Of a stretch of DNA of 36,679 bases, positions 24,545 to 33,520 are shown piece by piece. Each line of letters opens with the position of its first letter. Position 1 is the first letter of the stretch. A program made the position numbers and the translations under genes. The notes beneath the pieces were generated by a model that had not been told where the DNA came from, made no database searches, and saw nothing but the letters and a program-made list of their open reading frames with translations. The stretch is from the NCBI GenBank assembly GCA_002452745.1, contig DKFC01000016.1:1-36679 (forward strand). Direction: 5' to 3'. This DNA is from Firmicutes bacterium UBA6806. GTDB taxonomy: Bacteria; Bacillota; Clostridia; Peptostreptococcales; Acidaminobacteraceae.

Positions 24545-26914
24545 TTATTTCAATTCAAGAACCGTTGCACCACTGCCGCCTTCATTGTAAGCAGCATCTT
24601 CAAAATGCCGTATATGCGGATGTCTTTTAAAGTGCTCCAATAGACCTCTCTTTAAAGCTCCAGTTCCCTTACCGTGAATAATTCTGACCTTGTGTAGATT
24701 TGCAATTAGAGCATCATCTATATACTTGTCTACTTCCATAACCGCATCGTCAATTACTTGTCCCCTCACGTCTATTTCTGGGCTGATGTTTGCACTTCTT
24801 GCATTAAATGAACGCACTTTTTTGACGACCTTTTCATCCTGTCTTTTCTTGCTGATAAGGGCCAGCCCCTTTATGTTGACATTCATCTTCATCAGTCCAA
24901 CTTGGACGCTCAAGTCTCCTTTGTCATTTGGAAGTGTCAAAACCGTAGCTTCTTGATTGATAGAGAGGACAATCACACTATCGCCAATCAAAAGAGACTC
25001 TGGTGCAAATTGGTTAACTGCATCTGCATCTATCACAGAATCGGTCACCGAATCAATGGCATTTGATAGCCTTTTGCGCATCTCTTCAATTTCTTTATTT
25101 CTATTTTGAGATGGCGTCTTTTTTATTTCTCTAAGTGATTTTACGATTTCATCTGCCTCTTCTTTGGCCTTTCTCAAAACTTCCTTTGCCTCTTCCTTGG
25201 AACTCTTTATGAGTCGGTCTCTCTGAGCTGTGAGTTTTTCTTCTTTTTCAGACAGTGATTTCTTCAGTTTCTCAATTTCCAGTCGCATTCTAATGGCTGC
25301 GTCACGCTCTTCCTCAGCTTGCTTTTGACTTTTTTCGATGTTGCTGAGTATCTCTTCAAATTCAATATTGTCTCTATGCACATATTCCTTTGCATAGTCG
25401 ATTATTTCTTGACTCAATCCCAATTTCTTTGAAATCTCAAAGGCATTTGATTTTCCCGGAATCCCAATGAGCAATTTATAAGTTGGACTCAGCGTCTCCA
25501 CGTCAAACTCCACACTCGCATTTTCTATGCCCTCTTGCACAATGGCGTATTCTTTGAGCTCAGAATAATGCGTTGTTGCCAATGTTCTGACATTCCATTT
25601 TTTCAGTTTATCCAGTATGGCCATAGCCAGTGCGGCCCCTTCAGTAGGGTCTGTTCCAGCACCCAGCTCATCAAATAGACACAGCGAGTTGGGTGTCACA
25701 TCTCTCAAAATTTGAACAATGTTTGTCATATGTGAAGAGAAGGTACTAAGGCTCTGTTCGATGCTCTGCTCATCTCCAATATCTGCAAAGATGTTTTCAA
25801 AGATACCAATTTGTGTGCCATATCCTGCTGGAATATGAAGCCCCGCCTGAGACATTAGCGTTAAGAGTCCCACCGTCTTAAGGGTTACTGTTTTACCGCC
25901 CGTATTTGGCCCTGTTATCAAAAGGGTGTTGAAGCCCTCACCAAGCCAAATATTTGTTGGAACAACCACTTTTTTATCAATTAGCGGATGCCGACCATTT
26001 TTTATTCTAAAGCGATTTTCTGAATTGATTTCAGGCTCGACGCCTTTCATTTCCAACGACAGTTTGCCCTTGGCAAAGATAAAATCAATTTGAGTAAGCG
26101 CCTTTATATTTGTTAAAACGGCCTCACCAATCGTTGCAACTTCACCAGTCAGCAGTCTCAAGATACGCTCAATTTCCTTTTGCTCCTCAATTCTAAGCGT
26201 TCTCATTTCGTTGTTTAATTCCACAACAGCCATAGGTTCTATATAGAAAGTGCTCCCTTTTGAAGATTGATCGTGCACCATCCCCTTAATGTGATTTTTG
26301 TGTTCACTTTTTACAGGGATGACAAAACGATCTTGTCTAATGGTGATAATCGTATCCTGAAGGTATTTTTGATACTCAGAAGACGTTATGATAGATTCAA
26401 GTTTATTTCGAATTGCGGCATTTTTGCTCTCAATTCCCTTCCGAATTCTTCTGAGTTCAGGGGATGCGTGATCTGAAATTTCCTGATCCGAAATAATGCA
26501 CTGTTCAATATGTTTTTCCACTGCCATATGAGCTGTAAGGGCACTTCCAAGGCCGCTTAAAATGGCGTATTTATCGGCTTGTGCTTCTGAGCCTGACAAG
26601 AACTTCTTCATGACTCTTGCCGTCCTAAGTGAATCACAGACTTCCAACAATTGCTTTGGCGATAAGCAACCTCCAATTTCAGCAATTTTTATGTGTTCCT
26701 TTAGATCAAACAATGGCCCAAGCGGAATATTTCCATGTTGAATCAGCATATCAGATGCCTCTGTGGTCTCTGCCAGCCACTCTTTGATGACTTCTGTCTC
26801 AACCGCTGGTTTCAACAATGAGCAAACTGATTTTCCCAGTGCAGAGGACGCCTTTTCCACGAGCATGTCACGTATTTTATTGAATTCAAGCACTCTTAAG
26901 GTCCTATCCATCAT
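24545..26914 (-). CDS. mutS2: MutS2 ATPase with Smr endonuclease domain
   Basis: A 789-residue MutS2. The ATPase core has Walker A GPNTGGKT (335-342), a Walker B-type LFDELGAGTDPTEG and the ABC signature region. A long coiled coil (about 510-640, Lys/Glu-rich) follows, then the Smr domain at the end (DVRGQVIDDAV, HGKGTGALKRGL). In Firmicutes MutS2 acts on collided ribosomes and branched DNA rather than in mismatch repair. It probably starts at ATG 26914, with AAGGAAG 8 bases upstream; a GTG at 26923 lies closer to that site. It belongs to the zapA-U32-mutS2 order found in many Clostridia and Bacilli. Confidence 0.94.
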   Translation of the reverse strand: MMDRTLRVLEFNKIRDMLVEKASSALGKSVCSLLKPAVETEVIKEWLAETTEASDMLIQHGNIPLGPLFDLKEHIKIAEIGGCLSPKQLLEVCDSLRTARVMKKFLSGSEAQADKYAILSGLGSALTAHMAVEKHIEQCIISDQEISDHASPELRRIRKGIESKNAAIRNKLESIITSSEYQKYLQDTIITIRQDRFVIPVKSEHKNHIKGMVHDQSSKGSTFYIEPMAVVELNNEMRTLRIEEQKEIERILRLLTGEVATIGEAVLTNIKALTQIDFIFAKGKLSLEMKGVEPEINSENRFRIKNGRHPLIDKKVVVPTNIWLGEGFNTLLITGPNTGGKTVTLKTVGLLTLMSQAGLHIPAGYGTQIGIFENIFADIGDEQSIEQSLSTFSSHMTNIVQILRDVTPNSLCLFDELGAGTDPTEGAALAMAILDKLKKWNVRTLATTHYSELKEYAIVQEGIENASVEFDVETLSPTYKLLIGIPGKSNAFEISKKLGLSQEIIDYAKEYVHRDNIEFEEILSNIEKSQKQAEEERDAAIRMRLEIEKLKKSLSEKEEKLTAQRDRLIKSSKEEAKEVLRKAKEEADEIVKSLREIKKTPSQNRNKEIEEMRKRLSNAIDSVTDSVIDADAVNQFAPESLLIGDSVIVLSINQEATVLTLPNDKGDLSVQVGLMKMNVNIKGLALISKKRQDEKVVKKVRSFNARSANISPEIDVRGQVIDDAVMEVDKYIDDALIANLHKVRIIHGKGTGALKRGLLEHFKRHPHIRHFEDAAYNEGGSGATVLELK

Positions 26915-26931
26915 GTCCTTCACTTCCTTTA

Positions 26932-29337
26932 TTAAAAATCCGCCACTCCTCTTCTGAAGTGACCTCTTGTGTGTTTTACCTTATCATAATTAAAGGTTCT
27001 ACTCTTTATCTCTTGGATAACTTCTCTGATTTCAGAGTCCCCCATTCCTTCTAAACTCACTTTTACTTTGGAGATGCCCATCTCACTAAATCGTTCCAAC
27101 GCATCTAGCAGATAAATCGGCAATGGCTCTAACACCTTCATTCTGCATACTTTGGCATCCAGTTTAAGTGGGTACAGATTTCCCCTGTCGTCTCTGAGGG
27201 CAAACTGCTTGCCTCTGCAATGACCACAGTGATCGTGTCCTGCCAAAACACCTCCAACAGCGCAGTATTCGCTGGTCATAACGGTTGGTCTTCCATATGC
27301 ATAAATCTGCATTTCAGGCACTTCTTCGCCCAATGTTGACTCCATAGAGGAAACGACCTCGCCGATTTCATCACCATTTAACTCCAGTGATGATGTTCCA
27401 AGCTCAACCTCAGCTGTTTCTCCGTTTTTTATAAAAAAGCTCGAATTGAAGATATATGCGGATTCATCCATTTGCACTTTAGCGTTTTCAAAGGGTTTTA
27501 GAAGCCCTAAATGAGCATAGTGTGACAAGACAATTTCACCATCATCCTTCTTCGAAAAATAGCCCTCTAAAAATGTTTTCACCTTTTGCATTTCACTGTT
27601 TCTTATGATTTTAGGCAAAACGGGGATAATTTGATCTTTTATATATTCATCTATATTTTGAGCATAGGCGTCTAAATCCATCATGCAAATTATCCCACTA
27701 AAGGACAGATGCCTTACAAAATCAAGCTGTGCTGGCGAGTCCACATAGACTCTAAAAGCCAAATTTTGATGATTGCCTTTCCCACTTTGTTTTTTCTCTT
27801 GCCTCTTTGGTAACTCAGCTCGCTTTCGATCTGGGTATCTATCTATTAGGTCTCTTGATATTTGCTCAATACACTGGCGACGCATTTTGTTGATTTCACT
27901 AATAGGCACCGAAATGCCAGAACCAAGCTGGCACTCAATGCTCACGGGATAGAAGGGTGTTCCCCCTAGCTTACTCAATTGCTCAACGGCTCTCTCTTCT
28001 GAAAGCGGCATGTTTCTAGCTGTCTCCACAATCAATTCCGACATCACCTTGACTATTTTATCTGAGGATTCCATTTGACAGATCAAAATTGGCCTTTCAC
28101 CCAGTTCAGCTTTAAACTCAAACCTCACGCCAAATTTAGGCTGTTGAATCTTGCTGAGTCTATCCATTTCTGCAATATGATTGTTATCATAAGTTTTATA
28201 CAAAATTGCATTCTGAGGTACTTTATGCTTAAAAGGCACTTTGACCACACTTCCCTTTTCAGCAAAGGGCAAGCGCTGATTTCCCATCGTGATTACATCG
28301 GTTCTAGTTCCAACGGTCTTGCCATGATGTCTGTACTGGATTTCATCTCCTTTGTTCAAGTCATCAAATAGGCGAATTTCAAGTTCGTTGTCTTTAACGC
28401 CCATCACCTTTCCGAGTAACGTACCATAAGAACTCGGTATTTCATAGTTCATCATCTCTTTAAAGTCAACACCTCCCATATGGGAAGTCGATAGCTGGCG
28501 ATTAAAACTCCGCGTTATAGCGGCTTTGTCCACATCGAATCCATCGAGGGCGTTTCGATACTGTGAAACAATATTGTATACATAATCTGGTCCCTTTAAC
28601 CTGCCTTCAATTTTTAGAGATACATTCCCAGCACTTTTTAACGCCTCCACATAATCTAACTCTTGCAAATCCTTTGGACTCAGCAAATAGACTTGCTCCT
28701 TTTCAGAGCAAACTGATTCGTCACTCATATCAATGAGTTCGTAGGCTTTTCTGCAAGGTTGTGCACATGAGCCGCGATTGCCACTTCTGCCGCCAATCAT
28801 ACTGCTCATGAGACAGTTCCCAGAATAGGAAATGCAAAGCGCACCATGTACAAACACTTCTAGTTCAACATTCGTTTGACGTCTTATCTCTAGTATTTCC
28901 TCAATTGTCAACTCACGTGCTAGAACAACCCTGCTAAATCCAAGGCTTTGAGCATATAAGACATCTTCTGTGGAGTGCAGTGTCATCTGTGTGCTGGCAT
29001 GGCAGTGGAGATCGGGGTACAAACGTCTAATTTCTTTCATCAGCCCAATATCCTGTAAAATAACGGCATCTACACCCAGTTCATATAAAAAACCAATATA
29101 TTCAAGACACGCCATCATCTCCGATTCCTTAATAAGCGTGTTGACGGTTATATAGATGGACACACCGTTTAAATGACACAGTTCAACTGCTTTTTTCAGG
29201 GCATCATTTGAAAAACTTGCCGTCTTCCTTGCGCCGAACATTTCTCCGCCGAGGTATACGGCATCAGCCCCACTGTTTATAGCAGCTGCAAGGCTTTCAA
29301 GTGTACCGGCAGGTGCTAGTAATTCTATATTTCTCAT
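26932..29337 (-). CDS. Peptidase U32-family protein (long, RlhA-like)
   Basis: An 801-residue U32-family protein. The N-terminal barrel starts MRNIELLAPAGTLE and contains ADAVYLGGEMFGAR and the signature EVFVHGALCISYSGNCLMSS, followed by GGRSGNRGSCAQPCRKAY. The C-terminal half corresponds to the DUF3656-type extension. Long U32 proteins such as E. coli RlhA hydroxylate 23S rRNA rather than cleave protein, so an RNA-modification role is more likely here than collagenase activity; this is inference. I chose ATG 29337, which has GGAGAG in front. An upstream in-frame ATG at 29403 overlaps the zapA stop but would read through the terminator hairpin at 29352-29381. It lies between zapA and mutS2. 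Confidence 0.88.
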   Translation of the reverse strand: MRNIELLAPAGTLESLAAAINSGADAVYLGGEMFGARKTASFSNDALKKAVELCHLNGVSIYITVNTLIKESEMMACLEYIGFLYELGVDAVILQDIGLMKEIRRLYPDLHCHASTQMTLHSTEDVLYAQSLGFSRVVLARELTIEEILEIRRQTNVELEVFVHGALCISYSGNCLMSSMIGGRSGNRGSCAQPCRKAYELIDMSDESVCSEKEQVYLLSPKDLQELDYVEALKSAGNVSLKIEGRLKGPDYVYNIVSQYRNALDGFDVDKAAITRSFNRQLSTSHMGGVDFKEMMNYEIPSSYGTLLGKVMGVKDNELEIRLFDDLNKGDEIQYRHHGKTVGTRTDVITMGNQRLPFAEKGSVVKVPFKHKVPQNAILYKTYDNNHIAEMDRLSKIQQPKFGVRFEFKAELGERPILICQMESSDKIVKVMSELIVETARNMPLSEERAVEQLSKLGGTPFYPVSIECQLGSGISVPISEINKMRRQCIEQISRDLIDRYPDRKRAELPKRQEKKQSGKGNHQNLAFRVYVDSPAQLDFVRHLSFSGIICMMDLDAYAQNIDEYIKDQIIPVLPKIIRNSEMQKVKTFLEGYFSKKDDGEIVLSHYAHLGLLKPFENAKVQMDESAYIFNSSFFIKNGETAEVELGTSSLELNGDEIGEVVSSMESTLGEEVPEMQIYAYGRPTVMTSEYCAVGGVLAGHDHCGHCRGKQFALRDDRGNLYPLKLDAKVCRMKVLEPLPIYLLDALERFSEMGISKVKVSLEGMGDSEIREVIQEIKSRTFNYDKVKHTRGHFRRGVADF

Positions 29338-29351
29338 TTTATTCTCTCCAT

Positions 29352-29381
29352 AAAAAAAGCACCTTACAGAATAAGGCACTT
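29352..29381 (-). terminator. Terminator hairpin between zapA and the U32 gene
   Basis: On the minus strand AAGTGCCTTA pairs with TAAGGTGCTT (two G-T pairs) and is followed by seven T ending at 29352. It overlaps the leader of the U32 gene, so part of the transcription may stop after zapA. Confidence 0.65.
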
Positions 29382-29399
29382 CAATAGACTGTGTTTTCA

Positions 29400-29933
29400 T
29401 CAATCCTCAAAATCAATGACTCTCAATTGACCTTCTCTGTGAGAAAATTCCTTTTCAAGTTCTGCAACTTCATCACGAGAGCGCATTAAGCTCTCTTCCT
29501 TGTCTCTGAGATCCTGATCGAGTTTATCCATCCTCTTCTTGAGTTGGGTTACACCCGCTTCATAAATACTGGATGAATCAATTAGCTTCAAAAATTCTTC
29601 AACCATTTTTTCATAGGAACGGCTTCGCCTGTCAAACTCAGCCACAACTGCTTCGAGCTCATCTCTTGCCGTTTTTAACTCATACTGGGGTGAATTAATG
29701 CGCTTTTCAAGTTCAACTTTTTCACTGTTAATCTTATAGAGCTCGTCTGCTATGTTCAGTGCTGTCAAAACCCCAATCATAGAAGTACTCAGCTTGCGAT
29801 TGCTCTCATAGGTTTCACGCATCTTATCGTCCACATAATTGGCAACACTTTGCATGTGCTCTCTTGAGTCTTCGCTTACCAATGTATATTCTCGATCCAT
29901 TATCTTAACGGTTACCTTGTTCTTTTTTTGCAT
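29400..29933 (-). CDS. zapA: ZapA-like cell division protein with long coiled coil
   Basis: A 177-residue cytoplasmic protein. Residues 1-85 are the ZapA domain (KVTVKIMDREYTLVSEDS, then YVDDKM and LNIADELYKI). The rest is a charged coiled coil to about residue 165. ZapA binds and bundles FtsZ at the division site. The start is ATG 29933, with GGAGGTG 6 bases upstream; a TTG at 29948 would lie inside or before this site. A -10-like TATAAT (29972-29967, minus) with no clear -35 stands just upstream. The longer-than-minimal coiled coil is usual in clostridial homologues. Confidence 0.88.
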   Translation of the reverse strand: MQKKNKVTVKIMDREYTLVSEDSREHMQSVANYVDDKMRETYESNRKLSTSMIGVLTALNIADELYKINSEKVELEKRINSPQYELKTARDELEAVVAEFDRRSRSYEKMVEEFLKLIDSSSIYEAGVTQLKKRMDKLDQDLRDKEESLMRSRDEVAELEKEFSHREGQLRVIDFED

Positions 29934-30006
29934 TAAATACACCTCCAAGCTAGTTGCCTATCTATTATTATACATAAAATTCCCAATAATTCATACTAAC
30001 TTTTTA

Positions 30007-30384
30007 TTACTTTATGATTTCAAAGCACTCTTTACCTGCCAATTCTGCAAATGTTTCAGGCTCTAAAAGCAAGCATTTAATCGTGTATTCCTGTGCGATG
30101 GTCTTTATGCTGTTTGACATATATCTGACTTGTGGCGAAATCATCACAGTGTCAATTGTCAAATAAGCGGTTTCAAGGGCATCCTTTGTAATCTCTGTAG
30201 CAGGCGCGTATAGAAATAAATAGTCCAGTCCTGAATATTGCGCCGACATCTCGCGGTTATAGAGCACAGATCCAAAATCAATAGCTACCTTATAGCCATT
30301 GTCTTCTGCCGCTCTCATAACACTCTTTAAAAAAAGCTGACTTGATAGTCCACCTGTACACAACATCAATACGACTTTTACCAT
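30007..30384 (-). CDS. Orphan PTS IIB-like protein (lactose/cellobiose type)
   Basis: A 125-residue small domain like the IIB component of lactose/cellobiose phosphotransferase systems. The P-loop-like start VVLMLCTGGLSSQLFLKSVM places the phospho-cysteine at Cys9, and ISPQVRYM matches the conserved GPQVRYM of IIB. About 20 residues at the C terminus go beyond the usual domain. No IIA, IIC or sugar hydrolase gene is nearby. It sits between cvfB and zapA, 13 bases after cvfB, with GAGGGTG before the ATG. It may be a regulatory relic, or it may accept phosphate from an outside IIA. The role is unknown. Confidence 0.78.
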   Translation of the reverse strand: MVKVVLMLCTGGLSSQLFLKSVMRAAEDNGYKVAIDFGSVLYNREMSAQYSGLDYLFLYAPATEITKDALETAYLTIDTVMISPQVRYMSNSIKTIAQEYTIKCLLLEPETFAELAGKECFEIIK

Positions 30385-30397
30385 GTATACACCCTCT

Positions 30398-31231
30398 TTA
30401 TTTCATCAATTTGACACCATCTTCAAGAATTTGAAGTTTCCCCTCTTTCAACATGACACCCACCGCGCGTTTAAATGCGCGCTTACTCATGTTGAGAACT
30501 CTTTTTATCTCTTCTGGATCACTTTCATCATTGAGCGGCAGATAACCACCACTTTTATTTAAATGCTCTGTTAAAACGTCAACATCAGAGTGAATTTGGA
30601 CAGCAGCTTTTTGCTTGATTGACAAATTTAACTTTCCATCATCTCTTATCTTCGTAATTCTAGCTTCAATCTTAGCACCCGCTTTTATTTCTCTATACAC
30701 TTCGTGACTTGGAATAAAGCCATGATATTTATTATCAACGGCCACAAATGCACCCATGTCTTTGACATCATAAACAGTGCCCACCACATGCTGATTTACA
30801 GTATATCCCGCATTGGTCTCAAGATGATTGTAGATTTTCATAGTCGTTACCAGTTGTCCTGACGTATCAAGATACATCATTACCAAATATTTAGTTCCCT
30901 GAGTAAGCTGGCTCTTTGCCTCGTTGTACGGCAAAAAGACATCTTTGTCAATTCCATTGTTTAAAAAATACCCTGCTTTGATCTTGCCAACACACTTTAA
31001 AAGACCAATCTCTCCGACTTGGATAATTGGCTTCTGTGTGGTTGCTGTCAAACGCTGTTCAGAATCATGATAAATAAAAACTTCTAATTCATCATTGATA
31101 TCAAGGCCTTTCTCCAGAAATTTCTTTGGCAAGAGAATCTCTTGCTCTCCATTGACTTCATCGCTTAGAAATGCACCATACTCTGATAGTCTATTTATAT
31201 ATGCTTTTTGCACTTTTCCCACTTCAAACAT
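30398..31231 (-). CDS. cvfB: S1-domain RNA-binding protein CvfB
   Basis: A 277-residue protein of the YitL/CvfB family. It has S1-type beta-barrels: an N-terminal one starting FEVGKVQKAYINRLSEYGAF, and a clear one at about 145-210 with VVGTVYDVKDMGAFVAVDNKYHGFIP and GKLNLSIKQ. A winged-helix domain ends the protein (SKRAFKRAVGVMLKEGKL). CvfB homologues bind RNA and influence virulence or rRNA handling in Gram-positive bacteria. AGAGG lies before the ATG. First gene of the run cvfB-IIB-zapA-U32-mutS2; promoter at 31342-31350. Confidence 0.9.
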   Translation of the reverse strand: MFEVGKVQKAYINRLSEYGAFLSDEVNGEQEILLPKKFLEKGLDINDELEVFIYHDSEQRLTATTQKPIIQVGEIGLLKCVGKIKAGYFLNNGIDKDVFLPYNEAKSQLTQGTKYLVMMYLDTSGQLVTTMKIYNHLETNAGYTVNQHVVGTVYDVKDMGAFVAVDNKYHGFIPSHEVYREIKAGAKIEARITKIRDDGKLNLSIKQKAAVQIHSDVDVLTEHLNKSGGYLPLNDESDPEEIKRVLNMSKRAFKRAVGVMLKEGKLQILEDGVKLMK

Positions 31232-31341
31232 CGTTAACCTCTTTCCAAACTCTATACTCTATTTTATCATTACCCACTGAAGGCATGAAGTATCTAAAAT
31301 CCAGCATTTTCGTCATTTAATACGAAACCTTTTGTTTTAAC

Positions 31342-31350
31342 ATTATAGCA
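31342..31350 (-). promoter_or_regulatory. Extended -10 promoter upstream of cvfB
   Basis: On the minus strand TG-C-TATAAT (31350-31342) is a perfect extended -10, about 110 bases before the cvfB ATG. It lies just after the trkH stop and has no clear -35. Confidence 0.6.
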
Positions 31351-31386
31351 TAACGAAGATAATTAATATAGTAAATTGTGCTGTCT

Positions 31387-32853
31387 TTATCTTCTTCCAA
31401 CAACTAGACACTTTGCATCTTTGCAGAATTTAATCAGTGCAATAAAGACCACGTAGATTTCCAGTCGTCCTAGGAGCATCCCAGCTGATTGTATCCATAG
31501 TACGGGACTTGGAGTTTGACTGTTTGTAATACCAATGGACAGACCAACCGTTCCAATTGTCGACGCATATTCAAATAGAGCCGATTTTAGCGGATAGCCA
31601 TACTGCACCATTACAAGAACCCCAGCTAGATAGAGCAGCATATACAAAAAAGCATAATTGGATATTTCCAAAATATCATGAGATTCCATATACACCTTGC
31701 CTTCAGGCCTGTATACATAATTTGTGGTCACCGTGGATCTCGGCATCAACTTGGCCCGAAGCTCCCACAAAATGGATTTCATTAAGACATAGACCCTGTT
31801 GAGTTTTATGCCTCCAGCTGTTGAGCCTGTTCCACCACCTATGAGCATCAGTAAAATCATCAAAAGAACTGAAAATGCCGGCCAGTTGTCATATCCAGTT
31901 GTTGAAAACCCTGTGGTACTAAGGGCAGAAACAACTTGAAATGTCGTGGTTCTAAGTCCAGTCGCCAGATTGCTGTCAATACTTTTTAGTGAAAAAAAGT
32001 ACATCAATGGAATAGATACCGAAATGACGAGGAACATGAAGCGAATCTCCCCTATTCTAAATGTCTTTCTCACTTTGCCGTTTATGAAAAGCATGTGCGC
32101 CGCAAAATTAGTTGTCCCAAGAAGCATGAGCAAGATTGTAATAGCCTCAATAGATAGACTGTTATAGGCACCAATACTGTCCACTTTAGTGGAAAATCCC
32201 CCTGTTGAGATAGCACAGATAGCGTGATTTAGTGCATCGAACCAATTCATCCCCGCCAGTTTATACAGAATGGTTCCCACAAATGTGTATCCCACATAAA
32301 TTGACAAAACAGACCTAGCCGACTTTGCCAAATTGGGCAGCAATTTATCTGAATGCCCCTCAGCAGTATATAACTTAGGACCATATGTAGAGGTCAGCGT
32401 CGAAAACATGACCAAAACCAATCCAACGCCGCCAAAGAACTGTAGAATCGTCCGATGCATCAAAAATATTTTCGGCGTCTCGCTGACATCCATAACCGAT
32501 AAGCCCGTAGTGGTCCAACCACTGACTGATTCAAAAACCGCTTGAGAAAAGTTCAATTGTCCTGATAATAAAAACGGTATTGACGCAACCAACGCCGATA
32601 CCACCCAAACCAATATAACAACAATCGCATCTTGCTGCGACTTCAAATGCTCCCCTCGTCTACTGATTAGTAATCCGCCAAATAACGCGGAAGCCAATGC
32701 TGGAACTAAAAAACTTGATGCATAAGATATCTCTTCTGGAAACCAAATGAGAACCAACAACGGCAACAACAATATGGTGGCATCTAAAATCATAAAAATG
32801 CCGATATATGTGGCTATTGTATCATAGCTATTTATGGTTTTTCTGTTCATCAT
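31387..32853 (-). CDS. trkH: TrkH-type potassium transporter
   Basis: Potassium uptake channel subunit of 488 residues with about ten transmembrane helices. Four P-loops with the filter glycine are visible: TTGLSVMD, STGGFSTKV, STTGFSTTG and GTVGLSIG. The gate-type loop region near GGGTGSTAGGIK is present. TrkA-family proteins gate it, and one gene overlaps it directly upstream. The ATG overlaps the trkA stop (ATGA), with GGAGGTG 7 bases before it. It is the last gene of the operon. I see no clear terminator between its end and the cvfB promoter. Confidence 0.94.
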   Translation of the reverse strand: MMNRKTINSYDTIATYIGIFMILDATILLLPLLVLIWFPEEISYASSFLVPALASALFGGLLISRRGEHLKSQQDAIVVILVWVVSALVASIPFLLSGQLNFSQAVFESVSGWTTTGLSVMDVSETPKIFLMHRTILQFFGGVGLVLVMFSTLTSTYGPKLYTAEGHSDKLLPNLAKSARSVLSIYVGYTFVGTILYKLAGMNWFDALNHAICAISTGGFSTKVDSIGAYNSLSIEAITILLMLLGTTNFAAHMLFINGKVRKTFRIGEIRFMFLVISVSIPLMYFFSLKSIDSNLATGLRTTTFQVVSALSTTGFSTTGYDNWPAFSVLLMILLMLIGGGTGSTAGGIKLNRVYVLMKSILWELRAKLMPRSTVTTNYVYRPEGKVYMESHDILEISNYAFLYMLLYLAGVLVMVQYGYPLKSALFEYASTIGTVGLSIGITNSQTPSPVLWIQSAGMLLGRLEIYVVFIALIKFCKDAKCLVVGRR

Positions 32854-33518
32854 CGAGAAGCACCTCCTGTAATGAGCTCAATAATTTTTGTCTGGGCTTC
32901 AAATGGTGCTAGGACAACCAGCTTATCGCCAATCTCCAAAATGGTCTGCCCTCTTGGAATAAAACTTTCCAGTCCCCTTATGACACAACCGATAATGCCT
33001 TCTTTTGGAAAGGCTATCTTTTCAAGCCGCTTCCCCACTAGGGTGGAGTTCTTTTGAACGATGACTTCCATGACTGCAATTTTCCCCTGATCAATTGAAA
33101 AGTAACTTTCAATCGACTCAACCGAAGCCATTTGCTCAATCATCATAGAGACAATATAGGTTGAACTCACAACAGAGTGAATGCCGAGTTTTTTAAACAC
33201 ATCAACATTTTTGGGATTGTTCACTGCGGCGAATGCCCTCTTTACTTTATATATTTCCGATGCAATTTGGCAAATTACAAGATTGTCCGCATCACTTGGC
33301 GTCAATGCTATGATGACATCTGCTCCCTTTATATTTGCATCACTTAGTATATATGGCTTGCTTCCATCTCCAAAATAAACGGGAACGCCATGCGTCTTTG
33401 ACAAGTACTTACAAAATGCCTCATCATCATTTATCATCACAATCTCGTGTTTTTTATTCATTAAGGATTTCGCCAAAAAATCCATTTTCTTTCTTCCACC
33501 CACCAAGATGATTTTCAT
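32850..33518 (-). CDS. trkA: TrkA-family potassium uptake regulator
   Basis: A 222-residue RCK protein with a nucleotide-binding N domain (1-120) and a TrkA-C domain (about 140-220, ending GDKLVVLAPFEA). The normal dinucleotide motif GxGxxG is degenerate: the first strand reads ILVGGRKKMDF, lacking the second and third glycines. NAD/ATP binding may therefore differ. The rest (GDGSKP, ADVIIALTPSDADN) is kept. ATG 33518 is preferred, with AAGGAGG 7 bases before it and two bases after the preceding gene's stop. It overlaps trkH by four bases. Confidence 0.88.
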   Translation of the reverse strand: MKIILVGGRKKMDFLAKSLMNKKHEIVMINDDEAFCKYLSKTHGVPVYFGDGSKPYILSDANIKGADVIIALTPSDADNLVICQIASEIYKVKRAFAAVNNPKNVDVFKKLGIHSVVSSTYIVSMMIEQMASVESIESYFSIDQGKIAVMEVIVQKNSTLVGKRLEKIAFPKEGIIGCVIRGLESFIPRGQTILEIGDKLVVLAPFEAQTKIIELITGGASR

Positions 33519-33520
33519 CT

